Assembly: GCF_027947595.1 (NCBI RefSeq)
Contig: NZ_CP116257.1
Coordinates: forward strand, 5,217,501-5,281,500
Source: Streptomyces lienomycini
GTDB lineage: Bacteria; Actinomycetota; Actinomycetes; Streptomycetales; Streptomycetaceae
Direction: 5' to 3'
Length of the DNA stretch: 64,000 nucleotides
A program made the position numbers and the translations under genes. Under the pieces are notes generated by a model. The model searched no databases. It saw only the letters and a list, made by a program, of their open reading frames with translations, and had not been told where the DNA came from. Shown here in pieces: positions 1 to 8,911 of the stretch. Position 1 is the stretch's first letter; every line of letters starts with the position of its first letter.

Positions 1-749
1 CCGCCTACCGGCAGGTGCTCGAAGCGTTCCCCGAGGGCCGGGTCGTGGTGCGGGTGCTGGACGCCGGCGCCGACAAGCCGCTGGACTTCCTCACGCCGGG
101 TGACGAGCCGAATCCGGCGCTCGGCGTGCGGGGTCTGCGGACGCTGCTCGACCACCCGGACGTGCTGCGTACACAGCTGACCGCGCTGGCGAAGGCTGCG
201 GAGGGACTGCCCGTCTACCTCGAGGTCATGGCGCCGATGGTGGCGGACCGGGCCGATGCCAAGGCGTTCGCGGACGCGTGCCGCGAGGCCGGGCTGCGGG
301 CGAAGTTCGGCGCGATGGTGGAGATCCCGTCGGCGGCGCTGCGGGCGCGCTCGGTGCTCCAGGAGGTCGAGTTCCTGTCGCTGGGGACGAACGACCTCGC
401 GCAGTACACCTTCGCCGCCGACCGCCAGGTCGGTGCGGTGTCCCGGCTGCAGGACCCGTGGCAGCCGGCGCTGCTCGACCTGGTCGCGCTGTCCGCCGAG
501 GCGGCGAAGGCCGAGGGCAAGAGCTGCGGTGTCTGCGGTGAGGCCGCCTCGGATCCGCTGCTGGCGTGTGTGCTGACCGGTCTGGGTGTCACCTCCCTCT
601 CCATGGGTGCGGCGTCGCTGCCGTACGTCCGGGCGACCCTGGCCAAGTTCACGCTGGCCCAGTGCGAGCGTGCGGCGGCGGCCGCCCGTGCCGCGGAGAG
701 CGCCGAGGAGGCGCGGAACGCCGCACAGGCGGTGCTGTCCGGCGAGTAG
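1..749 (+). CDS. ptsI: Phosphoenolpyruvate-protein phosphotransferase (PTS enzyme I), C-terminal part
   Basis: Enzyme I of the sugar phosphotransferase system takes phosphate from PEP and passes it to HPr in the cytoplasm. The window opens inside the gene; the visible frame starts at base 3 and gives about 248 residues of the C-terminal PEP-binding TIM-barrel domain. Visible family motifs are VVVRVLDAGADKPL with the substrate-binding Arg, the GTNDLAQYTFAADR loop, and SCGVCGEAASDP with the active-site Cys near the end. The family is normally about 555-575 aa, so over half of the gene lies upstream. The stop is followed after 35 bp by a strong hairpin. Family and role are secure. Confidence 0.95.
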   Translation, partial: AYRQVLEAFPEGRVVVRVLDAGADKPLDFLTPGDEPNPALGVRGLRTLLDHPDVLRTQLTALAKAAEGLPVYLEVMAPMVADRADAKAFADACREAGLRAKFGAMVEIPSAALRARSVLQEVEFLSLGTNDLAQYTFAADRQVGAVSRLQDPWQPALLDLVALSAEAAKAEGKSCGVCGEAASDPLLACVLTGLGVTSLSMGAASLPYVRATLAKFTLAQCERAAAAARAAESAEEARNAAQAVLSGE

Positions 750-784
750 GTGCCGGGTGCTGCTGTCGCCGTGATGGCTGTGGT

Positions 785-819
785 GCGGGGCGTTCCACCC
801 TTCGGGTGGGGCGCCCCGC
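785..819. terminator. Bidirectional terminator between ptsI and the convergent gene
   Basis: Inverted repeat with GCGGGGCG at 785-792 pairing with CGCCCCGC at 812-819, continued inward by CCACCC-TTC-GGGTGG with G-T pairs. It lies between two convergent genes, 35 bp after the ptsI stop and just before the end of the minus-strand gene. It lacks a T-tract, as is common in Streptomyces. Confidence 0.7.
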
Positions 820-825
820 TCTCGT

Positions 826-1728
826 TCAGTGGTGGTGTCCCGGTGGCAGGTGGTCCTCTCCGAGGTCGGGCGGCGCGCAGTAGTCCACGTTGGATTCCGG
901 GGAGATGAGGTCGCCCGACTCGACGTCGGTGCAGTAGGCGTCGAAGACCTCACCGGCTGTGAGGGGTTCGAGGCCGTATCCCCGAAGGCGCCAGCCGTGG
1001 ATGCGCTCCGGGCCGCTCGGGGGGCTGATGCGCATGACGAGGCCGCCGGGGCTGTGGGTGGCCAGGCCGAGGGCGAGGACGCTGGTGAATTCCCGTACCT
1101 CGGTCTCGTCGATGTGGGGCGTGCCGTCGGTCTCCTCGTCGGCGAGGAGGACGGAGACGAGGGTTTCCGCCGGGTGCCCCGAGACGCTGCAGACCAGGTG
1201 TCGGTTGCCGGGCGGCGCTGTTTCGAGGACGCGGTGCAGAAGGCGGGAGGCTCGGGCGAAGGCCGCCCGGCCGAGATCCTCCCCGCAGGTGGCGCAGCTG
1301 CCGAGACGGGCGAGCAGGCCGGCCGTGTACTCCCAGGTGGCCTGGCGGACGGCTTCGTCGACGAGGGCGGGGAGCAGGTCGGCGAGGGACTGGCCCTCGT
1401 AGCGCACGGTGGGGCCGTGGGCGGCGAGTTCGGCGGTGTACCGGGAGCGGCTGGCGGGTGCGTCGGCGTCGAGGCCCGCCGCCGTGCAGTAGTCCGCGTA
1501 CTCCTCCGGGTCGAAGAGCGCGATCGTGGTGTGGGTGCCCTGTGCCGCCCGTGCCCTGAGCAGGGCTTCCACCTGGCGGAGGTAGGCGGCGTGGTCGTGG
1601 AAGGTGAAACTGCGGTAGCGCCGCATGGCGCGGAAGTCGTGTTCGTCGGTGAGCAGGCCGATGGTGCCCGCGATTTCGCGGCGCAGGACGCGTCGCATGG
1701 TGTGTTCGCTCTGGTCGGTGTGCGCCAT
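826..1728 (-). CDS. Unrecognised 300-aa protein
   Basis: I do not recognise a family. The start at 1728 (MAHTDQSEHTM) was preferred over one 33 bp upstream because AGGGGG lies just before it. The protein is soluble, with no signal peptide or membrane segment. A CATCGEDLG segment near the middle is a possible half zinc site. The N-terminal third is rich in Arg, Tyr and Phe (FRAMRRYRSFTFHDHAAYLRQVEALL), and the C-terminus is acidic and ends in GHHH. Codon use is typical of the host. It converges on ptsI and reads away from the acetoacetyl-CoA synthetase side; nothing links it functionally to either. Probably a Streptomyces-specific conserved hypothetical. Confidence 0.8.
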   Translation of the reverse strand: MAHTDQSEHTMRRVLRREIAGTIGLLTDEHDFRAMRRYRSFTFHDHAAYLRQVEALLRARAAQGTHTTIALFDPEEYADYCTAAGLDADAPASRSRYTAELAAHGPTVRYEGQSLADLLPALVDEAVRQATWEYTAGLLARLGSCATCGEDLGRAAFARASRLLHRVLETAPPGNRHLVCSVSGHPAETLVSVLLADEETDGTPHIDETEVREFTSVLALGLATHSPGGLVMRISPPSGPERIHGWRLRGYGLEPLTAGEVFDAYCTDVESGDLISPESNVDYCAPPDLGEDHLPPGHHH

Positions 1729-1848
1729 GTTTCCCCCTGTGCACGGTCGATCAATGCTCACTCACAGTAATCGGGAGCACTGACAACGGCGTCGGGCGGG
1801 CGCGGCCGGCCGGTCGTCGCTGGGGCGGCCGGCCGGTTGGTGTGCTGG

Positions 1849-3825
1849 TCAGGGGCGCTTGCGGGCGAGGTTCTCGTAGAAGTGGAGCAGGTCGAGGTTG
1901 TCGATGGAGCCGGCGTTGACGGCCTTGTCCAGGGGGGTGCCCTGGAGGAGCCGCTTGACCGGGACCTCGATGCGTTTGCCGGTCAGGGTGTGTGGGATGC
2001 CGGGCACGTCGATGACCTCGTCGGGCACGTGGCGCGGGGAGAGCTGGGTGCGGATGGTCTGTTTGACGCGGTCCAGGAGGGCCTCGTCGAGGGTGGCTCC
2101 GGGTGCCAGGTGGACGAACAGGGGCATCCAGTAGCCGCCGTCGGGCTGTTCGATGCCGATGACGAGGGATTCCTTGATCTCGGGGAGTCGCTCGACGGCT
2201 TCGTAGATGTCGGCGGAGCCCATGCGGACGCCCTGCCGGTTGAGGGTGGAGTCGGAGCGGCCGTGGATGACGACGGAGCCGCGCGAGGTGAGGGTGATCC
2301 AGTCGCCGTGCCGCCAGACGCCGGGGTAGGTGTCGAAGTAGCTGTCGTGGTAGCGGCTGCCGTCGGGGTCGTTCCAGAAGCGGATCGGCATCGAGGGCAT
2401 GGGGTTGGTGACGACCAGCTCGCCGACCTCGTCGGTGAGGGGGTCGCCGTTCGGGTCCCATGCCTGGAGGTCGGTGCCGAGGCCGGGGGCCTGGAGTTCG
2501 CCGATGTGGACCGGGAGGGTGGGGACGGCGCCGGCGAAGCAGGAGCACACGTCGGTGCCGCCGCTGACGGAGGCGATCCACAGGTCCGCCCCGCTGTCGG
2601 CGAACTCGTCGTGCAGCCAGCGGAAGCCGTCGGGCGGGAGGGGGGAGCCGGTGGTGGCGACGCACTGGATCGCGGAGAGGTCCAGCTCGCGGGCCGGGTG
2701 GACGTCGGCCTTGCGGCAGGCCATGACGTAGGCGGCGGAGGTGCCGAAGAGGGTGGCGCCGGTGCGTTCGGCGATGCGCCACTGGGCGTCCGTGGCGGGG
2801 AAGCCGGGGCTGCCGTCGTAGAGGACGATCGTGGTGCCGGTGAGCAGGCCGGAGACGAGGAAGTTCCACATCATCCAGCCGGTCGAGGTGTACCAGAAGA
2901 AGCGGTCCTCGGGGCCGAGGTCGCAGTGCAGGCCGAGCTGTTTGAGGTGCTCGACGAGGATGCCGCCCTGGGACTGGACGATGGCCTTGGGCAGTCCGGT
3001 GGTGCCGGAGGAGTAGAGCACCCACAGGGGGTGGTCGAAGGGCACCTGCTCGAACACGGGTTCCGTGTCGGCGGCCGTCAGGGTTCCCCATTCCAGGGCG
3101 CCTTCCGGGGCGGCGGTGCCGAGGAGCGGGATGTGGATCACCGCGCGGAGGGTGGGCAGTTCCCGGCGCAGTTCGGCGACGGTGTCGCGGCGGTCGTGTT
3201 CCTTTCCGCCGTAGCGGTAGCCGTCGACGGTGAAGAGGACGACGGGTTCGACCTGCTGGAAGCGGTCCAGGACGCTGCGGGCGCCGAAGTCGGGCGCGCA
3301 GGAGGTCCAGACGCCGCCCACGGCGGCGGTGGCGAGGAGGGCGACCACGGCCTGGGGGATGTTGGGGAGGTAGCCGCTGACGCGGTCGCCGGGGCGTACG
3401 CCGAGGGCACGCAGTTCGGCGGCGAGGGAGCCGACCTGGCGACGCAGCTCGGCCCAGGTGACGGGGGCCGGGTCGTGGGTCTCGTCGACGTACAGGAGGG
3501 CGGGTTCGTCCGGGCGGGTGCCGGCCGCGCGCAGGGCGTGTTCGGCGTAGTTCAGCGTGGCGCCGGGGAACCACTGGGCGCCGGGCATGGTCCGGTCGCC
3601 GAGCACGCGCGCGTAGGGGGTCGAGAACCGGACGTCGAACCACTCCGTGACGGCTTTCCAGAAGGTGTCCAGTTCGTCGACGGACCACTGGTGCAGCGCG
3701 GGGTACCCGCCTTCGGCGGGGGCTCCGTGGTGCTCGGCCGCCCAGGTCTGGAACCTGGTGATCCGCGCCCTCGCGATGCGCTGCGGTTCTGGCTGCCAGA
3801 GCGGCTGGGGGTTCACGGTCGACAT
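1849..3825 (-). CDS. Acetoacetyl-CoA synthetase
   Basis: A 658-aa ANL-superfamily (acyl-adenylate forming) enzyme that activates acetoacetate to acetoacetyl-CoA with ATP. The N-terminus (LWQPEPQRIARARITRF, then QWSVDELDTFWKAV and WFPGATLNYAEH) is the pattern of acetoacetyl-CoA rather than acetyl-CoA synthetases. The ATP-binding P-loop YSSGTTGLPKAIVQ lies near residue 272, SGGTDVCSCF near 430, the hinge region WRHGDWITLTSRGSVVIHGR near 510, and the C-terminal catalytic Lys in TGKRIEVPVKRLL near 617. The ATG at 3825 has GGGAG upstream; a longer upstream extension reads through the promoter region and looks non-coding. Divergent from the GH31 gene across about 210 bp. Confidence 0.93.
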   Translation of the reverse strand: MSTVNPQPLWQPEPQRIARARITRFQTWAAEHHGAPAEGGYPALHQWSVDELDTFWKAVTEWFDVRFSTPYARVLGDRTMPGAQWFPGATLNYAEHALRAAGTRPDEPALLYVDETHDPAPVTWAELRRQVGSLAAELRALGVRPGDRVSGYLPNIPQAVVALLATAAVGGVWTSCAPDFGARSVLDRFQQVEPVVLFTVDGYRYGGKEHDRRDTVAELRRELPTLRAVIHIPLLGTAAPEGALEWGTLTAADTEPVFEQVPFDHPLWVLYSSGTTGLPKAIVQSQGGILVEHLKQLGLHCDLGPEDRFFWYTSTGWMMWNFLVSGLLTGTTIVLYDGSPGFPATDAQWRIAERTGATLFGTSAAYVMACRKADVHPARELDLSAIQCVATTGSPLPPDGFRWLHDEFADSGADLWIASVSGGTDVCSCFAGAVPTLPVHIGELQAPGLGTDLQAWDPNGDPLTDEVGELVVTNPMPSMPIRFWNDPDGSRYHDSYFDTYPGVWRHGDWITLTSRGSVVIHGRSDSTLNRQGVRMGSADIYEAVERLPEIKESLVIGIEQPDGGYWMPLFVHLAPGATLDEALLDRVKQTIRTQLSPRHVPDEVIDVPGIPHTLTGKRIEVPVKRLLQGTPLDKAVNAGSIDNLDLLHFYENLARKRP

Positions 3826-4038
3826 GGGGCGGCTCCCGGACTGTGCGCTTCGTGTGCGTCCTGCGCGCACGGGCTGGGGTGTGCGCGTGACGCGGCTGAC
3901 AGGGACGATGCCATGTGATCGACTTCCGCACCAGGGCGCTCCCCACATAGTCGCTGACATGAAGATGTGGTCCGGTCACGGGTGAACGGCAGTTGAACGA
4001 CGCCCCTGCGCGCGGTGGTCGATGGCAGGGTGAGCGGC

Positions 4039-6417
4039 ATGGACGGTCGTGACCTGGTGCGTTTGATGAGAACGGTCGGTTCCGCGGGGGTGGCCCAGGG
4101 GATGCGTACCGTACGGGCGGCGTGGCGCGGGCGGCGTGCCGATGCCGCCGGGCTGCGGCCGCGGGGCGCGGAGCGGGCGCGGGTGCCGGGTCAGGTGCGC
4201 GAGGCGCGGCCCGGGCCCGGGGGCGGTGTCGTCCGCTTCTCTCGCTCGGAGTTGCGTGTGCTCGTCGCGATGAACGGAGCCGTGTTCTGGGGCTGGGACG
4301 GGGCCGGGCCGCAGCCGTCGTACGCGTTGGCGGACCGGTGTCCGGAGCCGGATCCGCGGGCTGTACTGGAGCCGGACAAGGACGGCGGCTGGCGGGTGGT
4401 GGCGGAGCGGGCGACGGTGGCCGTGTCGCGGCACGGTGCGGTCGAGGTCCGGACGCCGGGAGGTGTGGTCCTGCGCCGCGAGCTGCCGCCCCGCTGGTGG
4501 GAGCCGGTCGACGGGGGTCCGGCGCGCTGGACGCTGCGGTCGGAGGTGGCGGCGGACGCCCGGTTCTTCGGGCTCGGCGGGCGGACGGCCGGCCCCCGGC
4601 TGCCGGACGGCACGTACCGGTTGTGGAACACCCTCCCGGGCCCGCGCTCCACGGGCGGTGCGGGCGCGTCGTCCGTCACGATGCCGGTGCAGATGGTGGT
4701 GGCGGACGCGGGGACGCACCTGGCCTTCCACGACAACGCGTGGGACGGCACGGTGGCCCTGCGGGAGGGCGAGGAGGGGGCGGGGTCGGGGCACGACCGG
4801 CCGGGGCGGAGTGTGCTGCGGATGGAGGGCGGGCCGTTGCGGTGCTGGGTGCTGGTGGGCACGCCCGCGCGCGTGCTGCTGACCTGGGCGTCGCTGACGG
4901 GGCCGCCCGCGCTGCCGCCGGCGTGGGCGCTCGGGCATCATCACGTGCGGTCGGGCTCCGGTGACGAGCAGGACATACGTCGGGTCGTCACCGGCCACCA
5001 GGAGCGTGATCTGCCGCTCGACGCGGTGCACCTCGGGGTCGGCCATGCCGACGCCCGGCGGGTCTTCACCGTCGACGAGGAGCGGTTCCCCAAGTTGCCC
5101 GTGCTCGCCGACGAGCTGCGCAGGGAAGGCGTCCGGCTGGTGTCGGTCGTCGAGCCGGCGGTTCAGGCCGAGCCCGGCGGCACCGTGTACGACGGCGGGA
5201 CGCGTGAGGACGTGTTCGTGCGGGGCGCCGACGGGGCGGTGGTCCGAGGTGTGGGGCGGCCCGGCGACGCGGTCTTTCCGGACTTCACGCACGCGCGGGC
5301 GCGCGCTTGGTGGGGCGGGCACTACGAGGAGCGGCTCGGGCGGGGCTTCGCCGGGTTCTGGCACGACCTCGACGGGCCCGTGTCGTTCGCCGCGTTCGGC
5401 GAGTCGACGCTGCCCCGGTCGGCCCGGCACTCCCTGGAGGGTGGGGGCGGCGATCACAGGCAGGCGCACAACGTCTACGCGTTGTGCATGGCGCGGGCCG
5501 GGTACGAGGGGCTGCGGACGCTGGCACCCGACGAGCGGCCGTTCGTCCTCTCACGGTGCGGGTGGGCCGGCACGCAGCGCTACGGCGGCACGTGGTCCGG
5601 CGATGTGGCGGCGGGCTGGCCGGGGCTGCGGGAGTCGCTGGCGCTGGTGATGGGGCTCGGGCTGTGCGGGGTGCCGCACTCGGGGCCCGATGTGGCCGGG
5701 TACGAGGGGCGTCCTTCGCCGGAGCTGTATCTGCGGTGGTTGCAGCTGGCCGCCTACCTGCCGCTGCTGCGCACCCACGCGGGGCCGGGGGCAGGGGGTC
5801 GGGAGCCGTGGGGGTTCGGCACCGAAGTGCTGGGGCACGCGCGCGTGGCGCTTGTCGAACGGCGGCGGTTGCTGCCGTACTTCGTGACGCTGTCGCATCT
5901 GGCTCGGCGTACGGGGGCGCCGTACGTGCGCCCGCTGTGGTGGTCGGCGCCGGAGGACCGGGCGCTGCGGGAGTGCGAGGACGCATTTCTGCTGGGCGAC
6001 TGCCTGCTGGTGGCCCCGGTGTTCCGGCCCGGGGTGGGCCGGCGTGCGGTGCGGTTGCCGCGGGGACGCTGGTACGACGTGGCGACGGAGCGGGCGTACG
6101 AGGGGCCCGCGCGGGTTGTCGTCGACACTCCTTTGGCGCGGATCGCGGTTTTCGCGCGCGCGGGAGCGGTGATTCCGGTGCGCGGGGTGGACGGCACGGC
6201 GGAACTCGAGGTGTGGGCGCCCGCGCGGGGACGGACCGGCGGTGGGCTGGTCGTGCCGGACGCGGGCGACGGTTGGGTGGATCCGGAGATCGAACGGTAC
6301 GTGTCCCGCTGGGAGGATCGGCGGGTGGTCGTGGAGCGGGTGGGCGAGGGCGGGCCGGGCGAGCCGTCCCGCCCGGTCCGCGTCCGTGGGTTCGTGGAGC
6401 GCCCGGCTCAGATGTAG
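4039..6417 (+). CDS. Glycoside hydrolase family 31 (alpha-glucosidase type)
   Basis: A 792-aa GH31 protein expected to cleave terminal alpha-linked glucose or xylose residues. The catalytic barrel is recognised by GFWHDLDGP (expected nucleophile Asp443) and SRCGWAGTQRYGGTWSGD (expected acid/base Asp522), with the QRY and W-S-G-D signature intact. The usual nucleophile motif is WNDMNEP; here it reads WHDLDGP, so the Asn and Glu after the nucleophile are changed. There is no signal peptide, so it is probably intracellular. The start at 4039 follows AGGGTGAG; an in-frame start 24 bp upstream has no ribosome site. It overlaps the convergent NUDIX gene by 10 bp. Substrate not predictable. Confidence 0.9.
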   Translation: MDGRDLVRLMRTVGSAGVAQGMRTVRAAWRGRRADAAGLRPRGAERARVPGQVREARPGPGGGVVRFSRSELRVLVAMNGAVFWGWDGAGPQPSYALADRCPEPDPRAVLEPDKDGGWRVVAERATVAVSRHGAVEVRTPGGVVLRRELPPRWWEPVDGGPARWTLRSEVAADARFFGLGGRTAGPRLPDGTYRLWNTLPGPRSTGGAGASSVTMPVQMVVADAGTHLAFHDNAWDGTVALREGEEGAGSGHDRPGRSVLRMEGGPLRCWVLVGTPARVLLTWASLTGPPALPPAWALGHHHVRSGSGDEQDIRRVVTGHQERDLPLDAVHLGVGHADARRVFTVDEERFPKLPVLADELRREGVRLVSVVEPAVQAEPGGTVYDGGTREDVFVRGADGAVVRGVGRPGDAVFPDFTHARARAWWGGHYEERLGRGFAGFWHDLDGPVSFAAFGESTLPRSARHSLEGGGGDHRQAHNVYALCMARAGYEGLRTLAPDERPFVLSRCGWAGTQRYGGTWSGDVAAGWPGLRESLALVMGLGLCGVPHSGPDVAGYEGRPSPELYLRWLQLAAYLPLLRTHAGPGAGGREPWGFGTEVLGHARVALVERRRLLPYFVTLSHLARRTGAPYVRPLWWSAPEDRALRECEDAFLLGDCLLVAPVFRPGVGRRAVRLPRGRWYDVATERAYEGPARVVVDTPLARIAVFARAGAVIPVRGVDGTAELEVWAPARGRTGGGLVVPDAGDGWVDPEIERYVSRWEDRRVVVERVGEGGPGEPSRPVRVRGFVERPAQM

Positions 6418-6944
6418 CGGCCCTCGAAGAAGGCGCGTACGGCCCGGGTGTGCAGGGCGAAGGCGAGCTCCTCCGATCCGCGCAGCAGGTGCCATCCCTC
6501 GGTCTCGTCCGTCGCGGCGGACGGCGGGAGTCCCTCGGCCGGCCGCTCGGGCAGCAGCCCGAAGAGCAGCAGGTGACCGTCGGCCGAGCTCATGGCGTCG
6601 GCCAGCCGTACGTCGCGGCTCGCCGCGTCGATGCCCGTCTCCTCCCCGAGTTCGCGGACGACGGCCTGCCGCCAGTCCTCCCGGTCGTCGACGTAGCCGC
6701 CGGGCAGGGCGACTCCCCCGCGCGCGGGGGCCACGGTACGGGTGACGACGACCAGGGCGGTGCCCTGCGTGTCGTACACGGGCTGGAGGGCCACCGCGAC
6801 CGGCAGGGGGTTGCGGTAGGCCGCGGTGCCGCACGCGGGGCAGGTGCGGGGCCAGCCGGAGACGCCCTCTCCGTAGGGCGATCCGCAGCTCGAACAGTGG
6901 GATCCCGGCGCGGAGTTGGGAAGGGAGGTTTCGGTTTCGGACAC
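6408..6944 (-). CDS. NUDIX hydrolase with N-terminal zinc ribbon
   Basis: A 178-aa NUDIX protein that probably hydrolyses a nucleoside-diphosphate-linked compound. Residues about 17-39 hold two CxxC pairs (CSSCG and CPACG), a zinc ribbon as in NudC-like and ADP-ribose-type NUDIX enzymes. The NUDIX box G-x5-E-x7-RE-x2-EE-x-G is complete (GYVDDREDWRQAVV then RELGEETGI). The gene converges on, and overlaps by 10 bp, the GH31 gene. Cytoplasmic, no transmembrane segment. The substrate (NADH, ADP-ribose, mutagenic nucleotide) cannot be read from the sequence. Confidence 0.9.
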   Translation of the reverse strand: MSETETSLPNSAPGSHCSSCGSPYGEGVSGWPRTCPACGTAAYRNPLPVAVALQPVYDTQGTALVVVTRTVAPARGGVALPGGYVDDREDWRQAVVRELGEETGIDAASRDVRLADAMSSADGHLLLFGLLPERPAEGLPPSAATDETEGWHLLRGSEELAFALHTRAVRAFFEGRYI

Positions 6945-6991
6945 GCGGCGGACTGTATCCGATCATGGAGGGGGCGGCTCCGGCAGGCCGG

Positions 6992-7801
6992 TCAGCGGCG
7001 TCCTGCGAGCGACTTGGCGGAGACCGGGAAGTCGAAGTAGGTGTCCGGGTAGGGCTCGGGCTTGTACGTGAAGTGCCACCACTCCTCGGGGAGGTTCACC
7101 AGGCCGACGGCCTCCAGGGTGTTCTTCAGCAGCATCCGGTTGGCATGCCGAGCGCCCTGGATGCGGGGGTCGAGGGTGTGTGAGCGGGTGTCGAAGCAGT
7201 CGTAGCCGGTCCCCATGTCGACGGAGTTGTCGGGGAAGCGCTCGTCCTGCGGCGCGAAGCAGGACTTCAGGGGCTGTCCGGGGTGGTACGGACGGGTGGG
7301 CTTCGCCGGGAGCCTCACGATGGTCAGGTCCATGGTCGAACCGCGGCTGTGGCCGGACTTCTCCGCGATGTAGCCGTCGGCGAACAGCCGGGTCTTGTCC
7401 ACGTCCGGATAGAACTCGGCCTTCATGGCCTGGTCGTCGAGGTCCTCGGCCCAGCGGACGAAGTGGTCGACGGCGCGCTGGGGCCGGTAGCAGTCGTACA
7501 CCTTGAGGGAGTAGCCCTCGCGCAGCAGCCGGGTCTGGGCGAGGTGCAGGGCTTCGGCGGCGGGCCGGGTGAGGATGCACAGGGGCTGCCGGTAGCCGTC
7601 GACGCGTTCGCCGACGAAGTTGTGGGCCGTGGCGTAGCGCATCTCCTCGATGATCGTCGGGTCGACGCTTCTCAGGGCCACGAAGTCCTGCGGTGCCCTC
7701 GGTTCGGGCCGTGCCTGGGCGGTGGCCGGGACGGCCGTGACGGCGAGTACGGCGGCGAAGGCGGTGACCAGACCGCGGAGGCTGGTGGAGATTGGTGTCA
7801 T
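6992..7801 (-). CDS. Secreted D-alanyl-D-alanine dipeptidase (VanX/DdpX, M15D family)
   Basis: A 269-aa zinc dipeptidase of the M15D family that splits D-Ala-D-Ala. A Sec-type signal peptide is visible (MTPISTSLRGLVTAFAAVLAVTAVPATAQA), so it acts outside the membrane, unlike cytosolic VanX of resistance clusters. Zinc-site motifs are SGHSRGSTMDL (S-x-H-x-x-G-x-x-x-D) and PEEWWHF with the catalytic Glu and final His ligand. The ATG at 7801 follows GGGGAC; a longer upstream frame would destroy the signal peptide. No vanH, vanA or vanS neighbour is present, so a role in peptidoglycan dipeptide turnover is more likely than glycopeptide resistance. Confidence 0.9.
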   Translation of the reverse strand: MTPISTSLRGLVTAFAAVLAVTAVPATAQARPEPRAPQDFVALRSVDPTIIEEMRYATAHNFVGERVDGYRQPLCILTRPAAEALHLAQTRLLREGYSLKVYDCYRPQRAVDHFVRWAEDLDDQAMKAEFYPDVDKTRLFADGYIAEKSGHSRGSTMDLTIVRLPAKPTRPYHPGQPLKSCFAPQDERFPDNSVDMGTGYDCFDTRSHTLDPRIQGARHANRMLLKNTLEAVGLVNLPEEWWHFTYKPEPYPDTYFDFPVSAKSLAGRR

Positions 7802-7853
7802 GTCCCCTGCATCTATCAGGGTTCGGTTCGGCGGGGGAAGGGGCCGGGCGTGT

Positions 7854-8459
7854 TCAGGTCGTGACGGGCCGGCGGCGGTCCGCCGCCTGGGCCATCGCGT
7901 GCTGGACGACACCGATGAGGACCTCCTTGACGGACTCCCGGTCCCGGGCGTCGCACATCACCAGGGGGACGCCGGCATCGAGATCGAGGGCCTGGCGGAC
8001 GGTCTCGGCCGGGTAGCGGGCCGATCCCTCGAAGCGGTTGACGCCCACCACGAACGGGATGGAGCGCCGCTCGAAGTAGTCGACGGCGGCGAAGCAGTCC
8101 TCGAGGCGCCGCGTGTCGGCGAGCACGACGGCACCCAGCGCGCCCTCGGACAGTTCGTCCCACATGAACCAGAACCGTTCCTGGCCGGGCGTACCGAAGA
8201 GGTACAGCACGAGATCCTCGCGCAGCGTGATCCGTCCGAAGTCCATGGCCACCGTGGTGGTGTGCTTGCCCTCGACGCCGCTGACGTCGTCGACGGGCCG
8301 CCCGGCCTCGGTGAGCAGTTCCTCGGTGCGCAGCGGCCTGATCTCGCTGACCGCGCCGACGAGGGTGGTCTTGCCCACCCCGAAGCCGCCGGCCACCAGG
8401 ATCTTCAGTGTGACGGGCTCGACCGGCGGCTTGCCGCGCTGAGAACGCCCGAAGATCAT
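7854..8459 (-). CDS. cvnD: Conservon Ras-like GTPase CvnD
   Basis: A 201-aa small GTPase, fourth member of a conservon, the actinomycete modules thought to work as a membrane-associated signalling complex resembling eukaryotic GPCR systems. The P-loop GGFGVGKTTLV lies near residue 24, LFGTPGQERF is the G3 switch II motif, and GVNRFEG takes the place of NKxD, as in other CvnD/MglA-like proteins. The start at 8459 is supported by AAGGAG upstream; there is a 46-bp gap from cvnC. It ends the operon and is followed by the vanX-like gene, also on the minus strand. Confidence 0.93.
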   Translation of the reverse strand: MIFGRSQRGKPPVEPVTLKILVAGGFGVGKTTLVGAVSEIRPLRTEELLTEAGRPVDDVSGVEGKHTTTVAMDFGRITLREDLVLYLFGTPGQERFWFMWDELSEGALGAVVLADTRRLEDCFAAVDYFERRSIPFVVGVNRFEGSARYPAETVRQALDLDAGVPLVMCDARDRESVKEVLIGVVQHAMAQAADRRRPVTT

Positions 8460-8505
8460 CGATCTCTTCTCCTTAACGTGCCGCCCGACGCGGCCGGGGG
8501 CCGGT

Positions 8506-8901
8506 TCACAGTGCCCTCAGTCCGTTGATCACGTCGCGCAGGATGTTCTCGTCCGGCAGTTCGGCCGGGGGTACGGGCCGGTTGACGTGGACGAGTTCGA
8601 TGTCCACGAGGTCGCCGACCAGGACGCGCACGACCCCGACGGGGAGGTCCAGTTCGGCGGCGAGTTCGGCGACGGACTGCGGGGTGTCCCGGCACAGGCC
8701 GACGATGTCGACGTGCTCCGGGGAGAGGGTGACGTCCGCCTCCGGGTCGTCCGCGTGGGGCTCCGTGACGACCACCGCGATCAGATCGAGGCGGTGCTGG
8801 GCCGCGCTGGTGGTGCGGCCGCGTGTCATGGCGTACGGACGGACGACGGGGCCGGCCTCGTCGTCGAACCAGTGGTTTCTTCCCTGACCGTCTGCGCTCA
8901 T
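8506..8901 (-). CDS. cvnC: Conservon protein CvnC (DUF742)
   Basis: A 131-aa DUF742 protein, the third conservon component, in which a winged-helix-like region (VDIVGLCRDTPQSVAELAAELDLPVGVVRVLVGDL) is evident in the second half. The family is thought to help tether the small GTPase; it is not a proven DNA-binding protein. The N-terminus GRNHWFDDEAGPVVRPYAMTRGRT is the conserved start of the family. It lies 10 bp after cvnB, consistent with one transcript. Confidence 0.93.
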   Translation of the reverse strand: MSADGQGRNHWFDDEAGPVVRPYAMTRGRTTSAAQHRLDLIAVVVTEPHADDPEADVTLSPEHVDIVGLCRDTPQSVAELAAELDLPVGVVRVLVGDLVDIELVHVNRPVPPAELPDENILRDVINGLRAL

Positions 8902-8911
8902 GTCATCCCAC

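Noticed and set aside
6992..7801. Vancomycin-resistance vanX
   Set aside because: The protein carries a signal peptide and there is no vanH/vanA/vanRS around it; a housekeeping or cell-wall-recycling dipeptidase is more likely.
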